Origin: an uncultured Hungatella sp.
Lineage (GTDB): Bacteria; Bacillota; Clostridia; Lachnospirales; Lachnospiraceae
Length of the DNA stretch: 29,024 nt
Direction: 5' to 3'
Assembly: GCA_910585435.1 (NCBI GenBank)
Contig: CAJUEJ010000042.1
Span: 1-29,024 of the forward strand
Position numbers and translations under genes: made by a program. Each line of letters starts with the position of its first letter. Positions within the stretch are counted from its first letter, which is position 1. Below, piece by piece: positions 23,181 through 29,024 of the stretch. A model generated the notes under the pieces. It was not told the origin of the DNA. It ran no database searches and saw only the letters and a list, made by a program, of their open reading frames with translations.

Positions 23181-23687
23181 ATGGAAAAAAACAGAAGTTT
23201 TCAATATCATATCCAGATCACGGCCAGGGATCTGTGGGGATTTTCTATGTATCATTCCAACAAGGGGTATCTGGGGGTATTTAATGTGCTGTTTACCCTG
23301 GCGGCTCTGTGGCTTCTGGTGACCAGATGGGGAGATTTTAATATACCTTACCGTTTGCTGCTGCTGGTCTGTGTTCTGATGTTTACGGTGTGGCAGCCTT
23401 TTCTCCTGTATCTGAAAGCAAGGAAACAGGCCAGGACTGCTGTCATAAAGGAGCCTGTGGATATGACCTTTTCGGAAGAGGGGCTTGCCGTTATGCAGGG
23501 AGGGGAGAAGAAGGAAGCCTCCTGGGAACAGGTGGGAAGCGTTGAGTATATGAGAGGGCAGCTGATAATCTACATGAGCAGAAACCGTGCATTCCTGCTT
23601 CCGGATCGGGTCACAGGGCAGGAGAAGGAAGAGCTGTGCCAGCTGATCCGGGACCAGGTTCCCAAGGGAAGGCGGAAAAGAATATGA
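23181..23687 (+). CDS. YcxB-like membrane protein
   Basis: A 168-aa protein with two adjacent hydrophobic segments at about residues 33-73 (GVFNVLFTLAALWLL; LLLLVCVLMFTVWQPFLLYL). A cytoplasmic C-terminal domain carries FSEEGLAVMQGGEKKEASWEQV and IIYMSRNRAFLLPDR, as in the YcxB-like family (PF14317). Function is unknown. I chose ATG 23181 because GGAGG at 23171-23175 lies 5 nt upstream. A GTG at 23166 is in frame but precedes that site. Its stop overlaps the tsaE start as ATGA, so expression is tied to the t6A genes. Confidence 0.78.
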   Translation: MEKNRSFQYHIQITARDLWGFSMYHSNKGYLGVFNVLFTLAALWLLVTRWGDFNIPYRLLLLVCVLMFTVWQPFLLYLKARKQARTAVIKEPVDMTFSEEGLAVMQGGEKKEASWEQVGSVEYMRGQLIIYMSRNRAFLLPDRVTGQEKEELCQLIRDQVPKGRRKRI

Positions 23688-24127
23688 GCAGAATCTGGGA
23701 GACCCATACGCCGGATGAGACCTTTGAGCTGGGAAAATGCCTGGGCATGAAGGCCAGGGCAGGGCAGGTGTACTGTCTGGACGGAGAACTGGGGACAGGA
23801 AAGACCGTGTTTACCCAGGGGTTTGCACAGGGCCTGGGAATCAGGGAACCTGTCAGCAGCCCCACCTTTACCATTGTGCAGCAGTATGATGAAGGAAGGC
23901 TGCCTATGTACCATTTTGATGTTTACCGCATCGGGGATGGGGAGGAGATGGAGGAGATCGGGTACGAGGACTGTTTCTACGGGGAGGGCGTGTGCCTCAT
24001 CGAGTGGTCCTGCCTGATTCGTGAGCTTTTACCCCGGACAGCAGTCCGCATAGTGATTGAGAAGGATTTGGAAAAAGGGTTTGATTATCGGAAAATATCC
24101 ATAGAAAATATGCCGGAGACGGAATAA
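23684..24127 (+). CDS. tsaE: tRNA t6A biosynthesis ATPase TsaE
   Basis: A 147-aa protein of normal TsaE length. Walker A is GELGTGKT with K40 and T41. The switch-like SSPTFTIVQQY and HFDVYRI follow, then VCLIEWS, all family landmarks. TsaE hydrolyses ATP to reset the TsaB-TsaD complex, which transfers threonylcarbamoyl to A37 of ANN-decoding tRNAs. ATG 23684 overlaps the preceding stop (ATGA). The frame continues upstream to 23636, but that part lies inside the YcxB-like gene. tsaB, rimI and tsaD follow in the same direction. Confidence 0.95.
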   Translation: MSRIWETHTPDETFELGKCLGMKARAGQVYCLDGELGTGKTVFTQGFAQGLGIREPVSSPTFTIVQQYDEGRLPMYHFDVYRIGDGEEMEEIGYEDCFYGEGVCLIEWSCLIRELLPRTAVRIVIEKDLEKGFDYRKISIENMPETE

Positions 24128-24165
24128 GCCAGCTCTGCCGCCGGCCTGCCGGTATTTGCTTGCAG

Positions 24166-24237
24166 AAATCCCGGTGAATTCGGCAAGACACTAGTATTGC
24201 CTTGAAAAATCCTGGTGAATTCAGCAAGGCAGTACTA
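24166..24237 (+). repeat. Imperfect direct repeat with a long-stem hairpin between tsaE and tsaB
   Basis: A 22-bp unit, AAATCCCGGTGAATTCGGCA plus AG, at 24166-24187 recurs at 24207-24228 with 20 of 22 identical (period 41). The second copy sits in a stem of 13 bp, TAGTATTGCCTTG (24192-24204) against CAAGGCAGTACTA (24225-24237), with one G-U pair and a 20-nt loop. There is no T-run after it. Confidence 0.7.
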
Positions 24238-24269
24238 AGAATAACATTGGGGAAAGGAATGGCGACGAT

Positions 24270-24977
24270 ATGATAATATTGGGAATTGACAGCTCATCTC
24301 TGGTGGCATCTGTAGCCATCGTGGCAGATGACCAATTAATTGCAGAATATACGGTTAATTATAAGAAAACCCATTCCCAGACCTTGCTTCCCATGTTTGA
24401 TCAGGTGGCAAGGATGGTGGAGCTGGATCTCCACACCATCGATGGGATCGCAGTGGCCGGAGGGCCAGGCTCTTTTACAGGCTTACGGATCGGCACGGCT
24501 ACGGCAAAGGGACTGGGGTTGGCGCTGGAAAAACCGCTGATCCATGTACCCACGCTGGATGCGCTGGCATATACTATGTGGGGAAGCAATATGCTTTTGT
24601 GTCCTATGATGGATGCCAGGAGAAATCAGGTTTACACAGGGCTTTACCACTGCCATTCTGGGCTTGAGGTAGTAAAACCTCAATGGGCCGGGGACGTGGA
24701 GGAGCTGGTGGAAGAGTTAAATGAGATGGGCCGTCAGGTACTGTTTCTAGGAGACGGTGTGCCTGTATACAGGCAGCAGCTGATGAACGGTTTAAAAGTA
24801 CCTTATGAGTTTGCGCCGGCCCACAGGAACCGCCAGAGTGCTGCGGCAGTGGCGGCTCTTGGAGGGGAATATTTTAAACAGGGAAAATGGGTATCTGCCT
24901 CCGGATTCCAGCCTGATTATCTGCGGAAATCCCAGGCGGAGAGAGAGCGGGAGGAGAGACAGCAGGAACATGAATAG
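24270..24977 (+). CDS. tsaB: tRNA t6A biosynthesis protein TsaB
   Basis: A 235-aa ASKHA-fold protein. The N-terminus MIILGIDSSSLVASVAIV is the first family motif. THSQTLLPM (about 35-43) and GGPGSFTGLRIGTATAKGLGLAL at about 65-87 are the most diagnostic. The shortened actin-like fold lacks the metal histidines of TsaD, as expected for the partner subunit. TsaB dimerises with TsaD to form the core of the transferase. It follows tsaE after a 142-nt gap holding a hairpin repeat. The nearest ribosome-site-like AAAGGA is about 12 nt upstream, longer than usual, so translation may be modest. Confidence 0.95.
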   Translation: MIILGIDSSSLVASVAIVADDQLIAEYTVNYKKTHSQTLLPMFDQVARMVELDLHTIDGIAVAGGPGSFTGLRIGTATAKGLGLALEKPLIHVPTLDALAYTMWGSNMLLCPMMDARRNQVYTGLYHCHSGLEVVKPQWAGDVEELVEELNEMGRQVLFLGDGVPVYRQQLMNGLKVPYEFAPAHRNRQSAAAVAALGGEYFKQGKWVSASGFQPDYLRKSQAEREREERQQEHE

Positions 24978-25013
24978 AGGGGCCTTTACAGGGCAAAGGA
25001 AGGCAGAAGGACT

Positions 25014-25472
25014 ATGAAGCAGACAGCGGATGCCGTTGTTATCAGATTTATGGAAGAACAGGATTTGGAACAGGCGGCGCAGCTGGAACGCCTCTGCTTT
25101 TCCCAACCCTGGTCTTTAAAGCTTTTGCAGGACAGCTTTTTCGGACCCTGGGATACTCTTTTTGTGGCCGGACTCCAGGGGAGGGTGTGTGGGTATGCCG
25201 ACCTGCGGATTCTGGCAGGAGAAGGAGAGATTCAGAGAATTGCCGTCCATCCGGATTTCAGGAGGCTTGGAATCGGAAGTAAACTGATGGAAGCCATGGA
25301 TGTATTTTCCAGAGAGAAAAAGACAGGGGCTACCACTCTGGAGGTACGGGCAGGGAACACAGGGGCCATAGGCCTGTATAAATCCTATGGTTTTGTGGAA
25401 GAAGGGCTGCGAAAAGGCTATTACCGCAATCCTGTGGAGGATGCCGTCATCATGTGGAAGAGAAGGCCTTGA
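25014..25472 (+). CDS. rimI: Ribosomal protein S18 alanine N-acetyltransferase RimI
   Basis: A 152-aa GNAT protein of normal RimI length. IRFMEEQDLEQAAQLERLCFSQPWS near the start is typical. The acetyl-CoA loop is RRLGIGSKLMEAM at about 84-96, and the C-terminal part has EVRAGNTGAIGLYKSYGFVEEGLRKGYY, the RimI pattern. It acetylates the N-terminal alanine of S18, though in Firmicutes substrates may be wider. It sits between tsaB and tsaD, the common order in Firmicutes. An AGAAGG site is just upstream. Confidence 0.93.
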   Translation: MKQTADAVVIRFMEEQDLEQAAQLERLCFSQPWSLKLLQDSFFGPWDTLFVAGLQGRVCGYADLRILAGEGEIQRIAVHPDFRRLGIGSKLMEAMDVFSREKKTGATTLEVRAGNTGAIGLYKSYGFVEEGLRKGYYRNPVEDAVIMWKRRP

Positions 25473-25484
25473 AACAATTACCAG

Positions 25485-25512
25485 TTAAAATCATCGAAAA
25501 ACCATTTATAAT
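25485..25512 (+). promoter_or_regulatory. Candidate internal promoter upstream of the zinc-ribbon gene
   Basis: A perfect -10 TATAAT (25507-25512) with a -35-like TTAAAA (25485-25490) 16 nt upstream. It could add transcription of the small gene, rnz and tsaD independent of tex. Confidence 0.35.
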
Positions 25513-25586
25513 GTAGGGGTATCTGTTAGATGGCGGATATCCTTTTTGCCTGTTGGGAAAAGAAAGAATGGAAAGGTGAGAGTAAG

Positions 25587-25829
25587 ATGAGAAAGTACAA
25601 AAGTAACGGAGAATTAGAAACGGTAATTTGCAATGCCTGCGGAAAAAAGATGGCGGTAAAAAACGGGATTGTCCGGGAAGGGGTATTGATGATCGATCAT
25701 GCCTGGGACTATTTTTCGGAGAAGGATGGAGAGGTTCACCATCTGGACATCTGTGAAGAATGCTACGACAACCTGACACAGAGTTTAAGGCTTCCGGTAG
25801 AGATAGAAGAAACCGCGGAATTTATTTGA
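25587..25829 (+). CDS. 80-aa zinc-ribbon-type protein of unknown function
   Basis: A small protein beginning MRKYKSNGELETVICNACGKK. It has two CxxC pairs about 40 residues apart, CNAC near residue 16 and CEEC near residue 56, so it probably binds one zinc. The region between has DHAWDYFSEKDGEVHHLDI; the end is acidic. I recognise no named family. I chose ATG 25587 because AAAGGTGA lies about 8 nt upstream; the frame goes back to 25530 without a ribosome site. It lies between rimI and rnz in a run of tRNA-linked genes, which hints at an RNA-related role only by association. Confidence 0.72.
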   Translation: MRKYKSNGELETVICNACGKKMAVKNGIVREGVLMIDHAWDYFSEKDGEVHHLDICEECYDNLTQSLRLPVEIEETAEFI

Positions 25830-25897
25830 TATTTTTAAAGATATCTGCTAGGATAGGATCGGAAAGATTATGAATAAAAGCAGATGGGAGAAAAAAT

Positions 25898-26818
25898 ATG
25901 TTAGATATTTGCCTGCTGGGAACGGGAGGCATGATGCCGCTGCCGTACAGGTGGCTGACATCCATGATGGCCCGCTGTGATGGCAGCAGCCTTCTGATTG
26001 ACTGTGGGGAAGGGACTCAGATTGCCCTTAAGGAGAAAGGCTGGAGTCCCAAGCCCATTGATGTGATTTGTTTTACCCATTTTCATGCAGATCATATCAG
26101 CGGCCTGCCGGGGCTTCTGCTGACTATGGGAAATGCAGAGCGGACCGAGCCTCTGACGCTGATAGGGCCTAAAGGGTTAAAGCGTGTGGCAGATGCGCTG
26201 CGCATTATTGCGCCGGAGCTGCCCTTTGAAATAAGATATCTGGAGCTTTCAGAACCCAGGGAACAGTTGAGGATGGGGCCATACCACATAGACGCCTTCC
26301 GGGTGAACCATAGAGTTGTATGCTACGGGTACTGTATCTCTATTCCCCGGGCGGGAAGATTTGATGTGGAGAGGGCTAAGAGCCAGAATGTACCGATGAA
26401 GATCTGGAGCCGCCTGCAGAAAGGGGAGCATATCCTTCTGGACGGTGTCCATTATACGCCGGATATGGTTTTGGGAGAAGCCAGAAGAGGCCTTAAGGTG
26501 GTATACTGTACCGATACCCGGCCGGTGCCGGTGATTGCAGAGTATGCCAGCCAGGCAGATTTATTTATCTGTGAGGGCATGTACGGCGAGGAAGGCAAGG
26601 AGGCAAAGGCCAGGGAGTACAAGCACATGACTTTTTATGAGGCGGCGAAGCTGGCCCGGGAGGCCCAGCCTAAGGAAATGTGGCTGACCCATTACAGCCC
26701 GTCTTTAACCAGGCCTGAGGAATTTATAGACAAGGTTAAGGATATATTTCCACAGAGTATTGCGGCCAGGGACGGAAGAACTGCGGAGCTGGAATTTGAT
26801 GAAGAGCCGGGCATATAA
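25898..26818 (+). CDS. rnz: Ribonuclease Z (tRNA 3' processing)
   Basis: A 306-aa metallo-beta-lactamase-fold enzyme. HFHADH is at residues 61-66 with ligands H61, H63, D65 and H66. LLGTGGMMPLPYRWLTSMM at the start and CTDTRPVP plus EGMYGEE later are RNase Z features, with a distal LTHYS histidine. It cuts tRNA precursors after the discriminator base so that CCA can be added. Both tRNA-Ser genes here appear to need this: the complete one lacks an encoded CCA. The stop TAA shares one base with the tsaD ATG, so the two are coupled. Confidence 0.92.
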   Translation: MLDICLLGTGGMMPLPYRWLTSMMARCDGSSLLIDCGEGTQIALKEKGWSPKPIDVICFTHFHADHISGLPGLLLTMGNAERTEPLTLIGPKGLKRVADALRIIAPELPFEIRYLELSEPREQLRMGPYHIDAFRVNHRVVCYGYCISIPRAGRFDVERAKSQNVPMKIWSRLQKGEHILLDGVHYTPDMVLGEARRGLKVVYCTDTRPVPVIAEYASQADLFICEGMYGEEGKEAKAREYKHMTFYEAAKLAREAQPKEMWLTHYSPSLTRPEEFIDKVKDIFPQSIAARDGRTAELEFDEEPGI

Positions 26819-27876
26819 TGGCACAGAATGGAGAAGAGTATGTTATGAAAAAGCGCAGAGTGGAAGAGGATATTTACATTTTAGCCATAGAAAGCTCTTG
26901 TGACGAGACGGCGGCAGCAGTTGTGAAGAATGGAAGGCAGGTGCTGTCCAATGTGATCTCTTCGCAGATAGCCCTCCACACCATTTATGGGGGTGTGGTG
27001 CCGGAGATTGCCTCCAGAAAGCACATCGAAAAGATCAACCAGGTGATTGAGGCGGCCCTGGAAGAGGCCTCTCTGAAACTGGAGGACATGGACGCGGTTG
27101 CGGTGACTTACGGGCCGGGACTGGTAGGAGCTTTGCTGGTAGGAGTGGCAGAGGCAAAGGCTATCGCCTACGGCGCAGGAAAACCATTGGTGGGAGTCAA
27201 CCACATAGAAGGGCACGTGTCCGCCAATTTTATTGAACATCCGGATTTGGAGCCCCCGTTTATCTGCCTCATTGTTTCAGGAGGGCATACCCACCTGGTG
27301 GTGGTAAAGGATTATGGCGAATATGAGGTTTTAGGGAGAACCAGGGACGATGCGGCGGGAGAGGCATTTGACAAGGTGGCAAGAGCCATAGGACTGGGAT
27401 ATCCGGGAGGGCCTAAGGTGGACAAGGCCGCTAAAGAAGGCAATCCTTATGCCATCTCATTTCCCAGGGCAAAGGTGGAGGGAGCGCCCTATGATTTCAG
27501 TTTCAGCGGATTGAAATCAGCGGTTTTAAACCATATCAATCACGCCAGGATGATGGGAGAAACCATCCAAGTGCCTGATTTGGCAGCATCCTTTCAGCGT
27601 GCAGTGGTGGATGTGCTGGTGAGCCATGCGGTGGATGCGGCAAAGGAGCTGGGATTTGATAAGGTAGCCATTGCAGGAGGCGTGGCCTCCAATTCAGCCC
27701 TGCGCGCCGGTATGAAGGAAAACTGTGAGAAGGCAGGGATTGCGTTTTATTATCCCTCACCGATTTACTGCACGGATAATGGGGCTATGATTGGCGTGGC
27801 CGGGTACTATGCGTATATAAACGGAGTCCGCAGCGGATGGGATCTAAATGCGGTGCCCAACTTAAAGCTAGTGTAG
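26818..27876 (+). CDS. tsaD: tRNA N6-adenosine threonylcarbamoyltransferase TsaD
   Basis: A 352-aa protein. The ASKHA fold starts at ILAIESSCDETAAAVV (21-36). GPGLVGALLVG follows at about 99-109. The metal pair is H129 and H133 in NHIEGH, then VSGGHTH, and the late GGVASNSALR and CTDNGAMIG motifs are present. It is the catalytic subunit that attaches threonylcarbamoyl to tRNA A37 with TsaB and TsaE. I kept the start at 26818, which overlaps the rnz stop as TAATG. An alternative in-frame ATG at 26845, with GGAG about 11 nt upstream, would remove nine residues and give a more usual N-terminus. Confidence 0.95.
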   Translation: MAQNGEEYVMKKRRVEEDIYILAIESSCDETAAAVVKNGRQVLSNVISSQIALHTIYGGVVPEIASRKHIEKINQVIEAALEEASLKLEDMDAVAVTYGPGLVGALLVGVAEAKAIAYGAGKPLVGVNHIEGHVSANFIEHPDLEPPFICLIVSGGHTHLVVVKDYGEYEVLGRTRDDAAGEAFDKVARAIGLGYPGGPKVDKAAKEGNPYAISFPRAKVEGAPYDFSFSGLKSAVLNHINHARMMGETIQVPDLAASFQRAVVDVLVSHAVDAAKELGFDKVAIAGGVASNSALRAGMKENCEKAGIAFYYPSPIYCTDNGAMIGVAGYYAYINGVRSGWDLNAVPNLKLV

Positions 27877-27931
27877 TTGTAGTACAGTACATCGTTCGGC
27901 AATGAAAAGAGCCAGTCTGAAAGGGAGAAAA

Positions 27932-28654
27932 ATGGTTTGTGAGAAAGTTGCTGCAGTTGTTTTGGCGGCCGGCCGGGGAGCGCGGATGGAAAGCAATATA
28001 CATAAGCAGTACATGCCGCTTCTTGGAAAACCGATGATCTATTATTCTTTGCTTGCATTCCAGGAAAGCAGGGCAGATGAGATTATTCTGGTTACGGGAG
28101 CCGGGGAAGAGGAATATTGCAGGAAGGAAATTGTGGAGGCGTATGGATTCTCCAAGGTAACCCGGATTGTTACAGGAGGAAAAGAGAGATATCATTCTGT
28201 ATATGAGGGATTGAAGGCAGTGGCAGACAGCGATTATGTGCTGATTCACGACGGCGCCAGACCCTGTATCACGGCAGAGATTATCCAGGCGGCCATTGAA
28301 GAGGCCAGAGAAAGCAAAGCCTGTGTTATCGGCATGCCGGTGAAGGATACTATTAAGATAGCTGATCCCTTAGGTTTTGCCGCCGGGACCCCTGACAGAA
28401 ACAGCCTGTGGCTGATTCAGACGCCTCAGGCATTTTCCTATTCCCTGATTCTGCACGCATACAGGAAGCTGTTTGAGAGAGAGGAGAATCAGCAGGGAAT
28501 CACAGACGATGCCATGGTGGTAGAGAAAATGACTGATCACAAGGTAAAGCTGGTCTGCGGCAGCTATGAGAACATGAAAGTGACCACTCCGGAAGACATG
28601 GCAGTAGCAGAGATTTTTTTGTCAAAAAGATTGAAAAAAGGAATTGACAATTAA
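27932..28654 (+). CDS. ispD: 2-C-methyl-D-erythritol 4-phosphate cytidylyltransferase IspD
   Basis: A 240-aa protein. The CTP-binding loop VVLAAGRGARM is at residues 9-19, with the conserved lysine K25 of HKQYMPLLGKP. VTGGKERYHSVYEGL, HDGARPCI and LIQTPQAF follow in the family order. It makes CDP-methylerythritol in the MEP isoprenoid pathway. ATG 27932 is chosen for GGGAG 5 nt upstream; the frame extends to 27902 without a good site. The usual residue before HKQ is proline; here it is histidine, which some homologues have. A new promoter begins inside its last codons. Confidence 0.94.
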   Translation: MVCEKVAAVVLAAGRGARMESNIHKQYMPLLGKPMIYYSLLAFQESRADEIILVTGAGEEEYCRKEIVEAYGFSKVTRIVTGGKERYHSVYEGLKAVADSDYVLIHDGARPCITAEIIQAAIEEARESKACVIGMPVKDTIKIADPLGFAAGTPDRNSLWLIQTPQAFSYSLILHAYRKLFEREENQQGITDDAMVVEKMTDHKVKLVCGSYENMKVTTPEDMAVAEIFLSKRLKKGIDN

Positions 28655-28672
28655 ATGCAACAGTGCTAGAAT
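28644..28672 (+). promoter_or_regulatory. Strong promoter P1 at the end of ispD
   Basis: -35 TTGACA (28644-28649, perfect) and -10 TAGAAT (28667-28672) are exactly 17 nt apart. The -35 lies within ispD. It fires toward the tRNA-Ser genes, giving a leader of about 100 nt. Confidence 0.8.
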
Positions 28673-28736
28673 AATGAAGCTGCGTAAATGAGGCGCTAAA
28701 GAAGCATATAAATCTGAAAAAAATATTAAAAAGTTC

Positions 28737-28765
28737 TTGACAAATCGAGACTTTCCGCGTAAACT
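28737..28765 (+). promoter_or_regulatory. Promoter P2 of the tRNA-Ser gene
   Basis: -35 TTGACA (28737-28742, perfect) and -10 TAAACT (28760-28765) are 17 nt apart. The predicted start is 6-8 nt before the tRNA 5' end. Confidence 0.75.
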
Positions 28766-28779
28766 ATTAAAGCACGTTT

Positions 28780-28865
28780 GGAGAGATATCGAAGTGGTCA
28801 TAACGAGGCGGTCTTGAAAACCGTTTGTCCGCAAGGGCGCGTGGGTTCGAATCCCACTCTCTCCG
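28780..28865 (+). tRNA. tRNA-Ser (anticodon UGA)
   Basis: Acceptor arm GGAGAGA (28780-28786) pairs with TCTCTCC (28858-28864), with discriminator G28865. The anticodon loop CTTGAAA carries TGA. A long variable arm (TTTGTCCGCAAGGGCGC) is typical of class II tRNA-Ser, and the T-loop TTCGAAT is standard. CCA is not encoded, so RNase Z processing and CCA addition are needed. Confidence 0.95.
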
Positions 28866-28987
28866 TTTTCATATGAACTATCAGTTTCTTATGACAGAGG
28901 ACAACCACAGTTTAATAGTGAATCGGCATAGGATGTGTATTATTTATCTGTTGTGTCGGTGACATATAAATTTAGGCATTGGTATGA

Positions 28988-29024
28988 GCAGAAGTACCCA
29001 AGTGGCTGAAGGGGCTCCCCTGGA
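28988..29024 (+). tRNA. tRNA-Ser (anticodon GGA), 5' part cut by the window end
   Basis: GCAGAAG (28988-28994) then TA and the D-arm CCCAAGTGGCTGAAGGGG match tRNA-Ser. The anticodon stem CTCCC leads to CTGGA, giving anticodon GGA, where the window ends. The acceptor 3' strand cannot be seen. Confidence 0.8.

Overview
The window looks like chromosome from a motile, anaerobic Firmicute, most likely a gut Lachnospiraceae (Clostridium cluster XIVa). The evidence is moderate G+C, strong AGGAGG-type ribosome sites, Gram-positive lipoprotein and signal peptides, a fliD-fliS pair, an MsmEFG-type sugar importer lacking its own ATPase, and a run tex / tsaE / tsaB / rimI / tsaD. The genus is inferred; no rRNA or species marker is present.

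Layout. (1) 1-188: the tail of a GNAT acetyltransferase, ending at a hairpin terminator shared with the converging operon. (2) 380-3293, minus strand: a four-gene operon transcribed away from fliD. In order it encodes a Soj/ParA-type ATPase, a protein with a long disordered N-terminus and a C-terminal ComFB domain, a Gln/Pro/Tyr-rich DUF4190-type membrane protein, and a small exported protein. (3) 3452-9457, plus strand: flagellar genes. These are a giant fliD (1305 aa, with a roughly 420-residue repeat-rich insert), fliS, a small coiled-coil protein that is probably a flagellar chaperone, and an NTP_transf_5-type protein, followed by a terminator. (4) 9725-11591: purine nucleoside phosphorylase converging on a LacI-family repressor. 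(5) 11592-17992: a 565-nt regulatory region with several palindromes, then a carbohydrate ABC importer (lipoprotein plus two permeases) and a GH31 alpha-glycosidase, closed by a terminator. (6) 18016-20136: a promoter, a conserved 71-aa protein, bioY, and a secreted polysaccharide deacetylase with an in-frame 39-bp repeat. A TMEM164/YwaF-like membrane protein lies tail to tail on the other strand. (7) 20965-28654: a long plus-strand run of tex, a YcxB-like protein, tsaE, tsaB, rimI, an 80-aa zinc-ribbon protein, rnz, tsaD and ispD. (8) 28644-29024: tandem promoters, tRNA-Ser(UGA) and the start of tRNA-Ser(GGA).

How the genes work together. Region 3 builds the flagellar filament cap and its chaperone. 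Region 2, divergent from it, carries a ParA ATPase with no ParB. Its translationally overlapping partner has a lysine-rich N-terminus and a ComFB domain, a family recently linked to cyclic-dinucleotide binding. This is the best candidate here for an undescribed system: a ParA/adaptor positioning pair that may sense c-di-NMP next to flagellar genes. Region 5 is a self-contained alpha-glucoside or alpha-xyloside uptake and hydrolysis unit under LacI control. Region 7 groups most of the tRNA t6A pathway with RNase Z and Tex, just upstream of tRNA genes. The two exported proteins at 380-973 and 18946-20136 share one N-terminal module, which suggests a family of exported proteins with a common anchoring domain.
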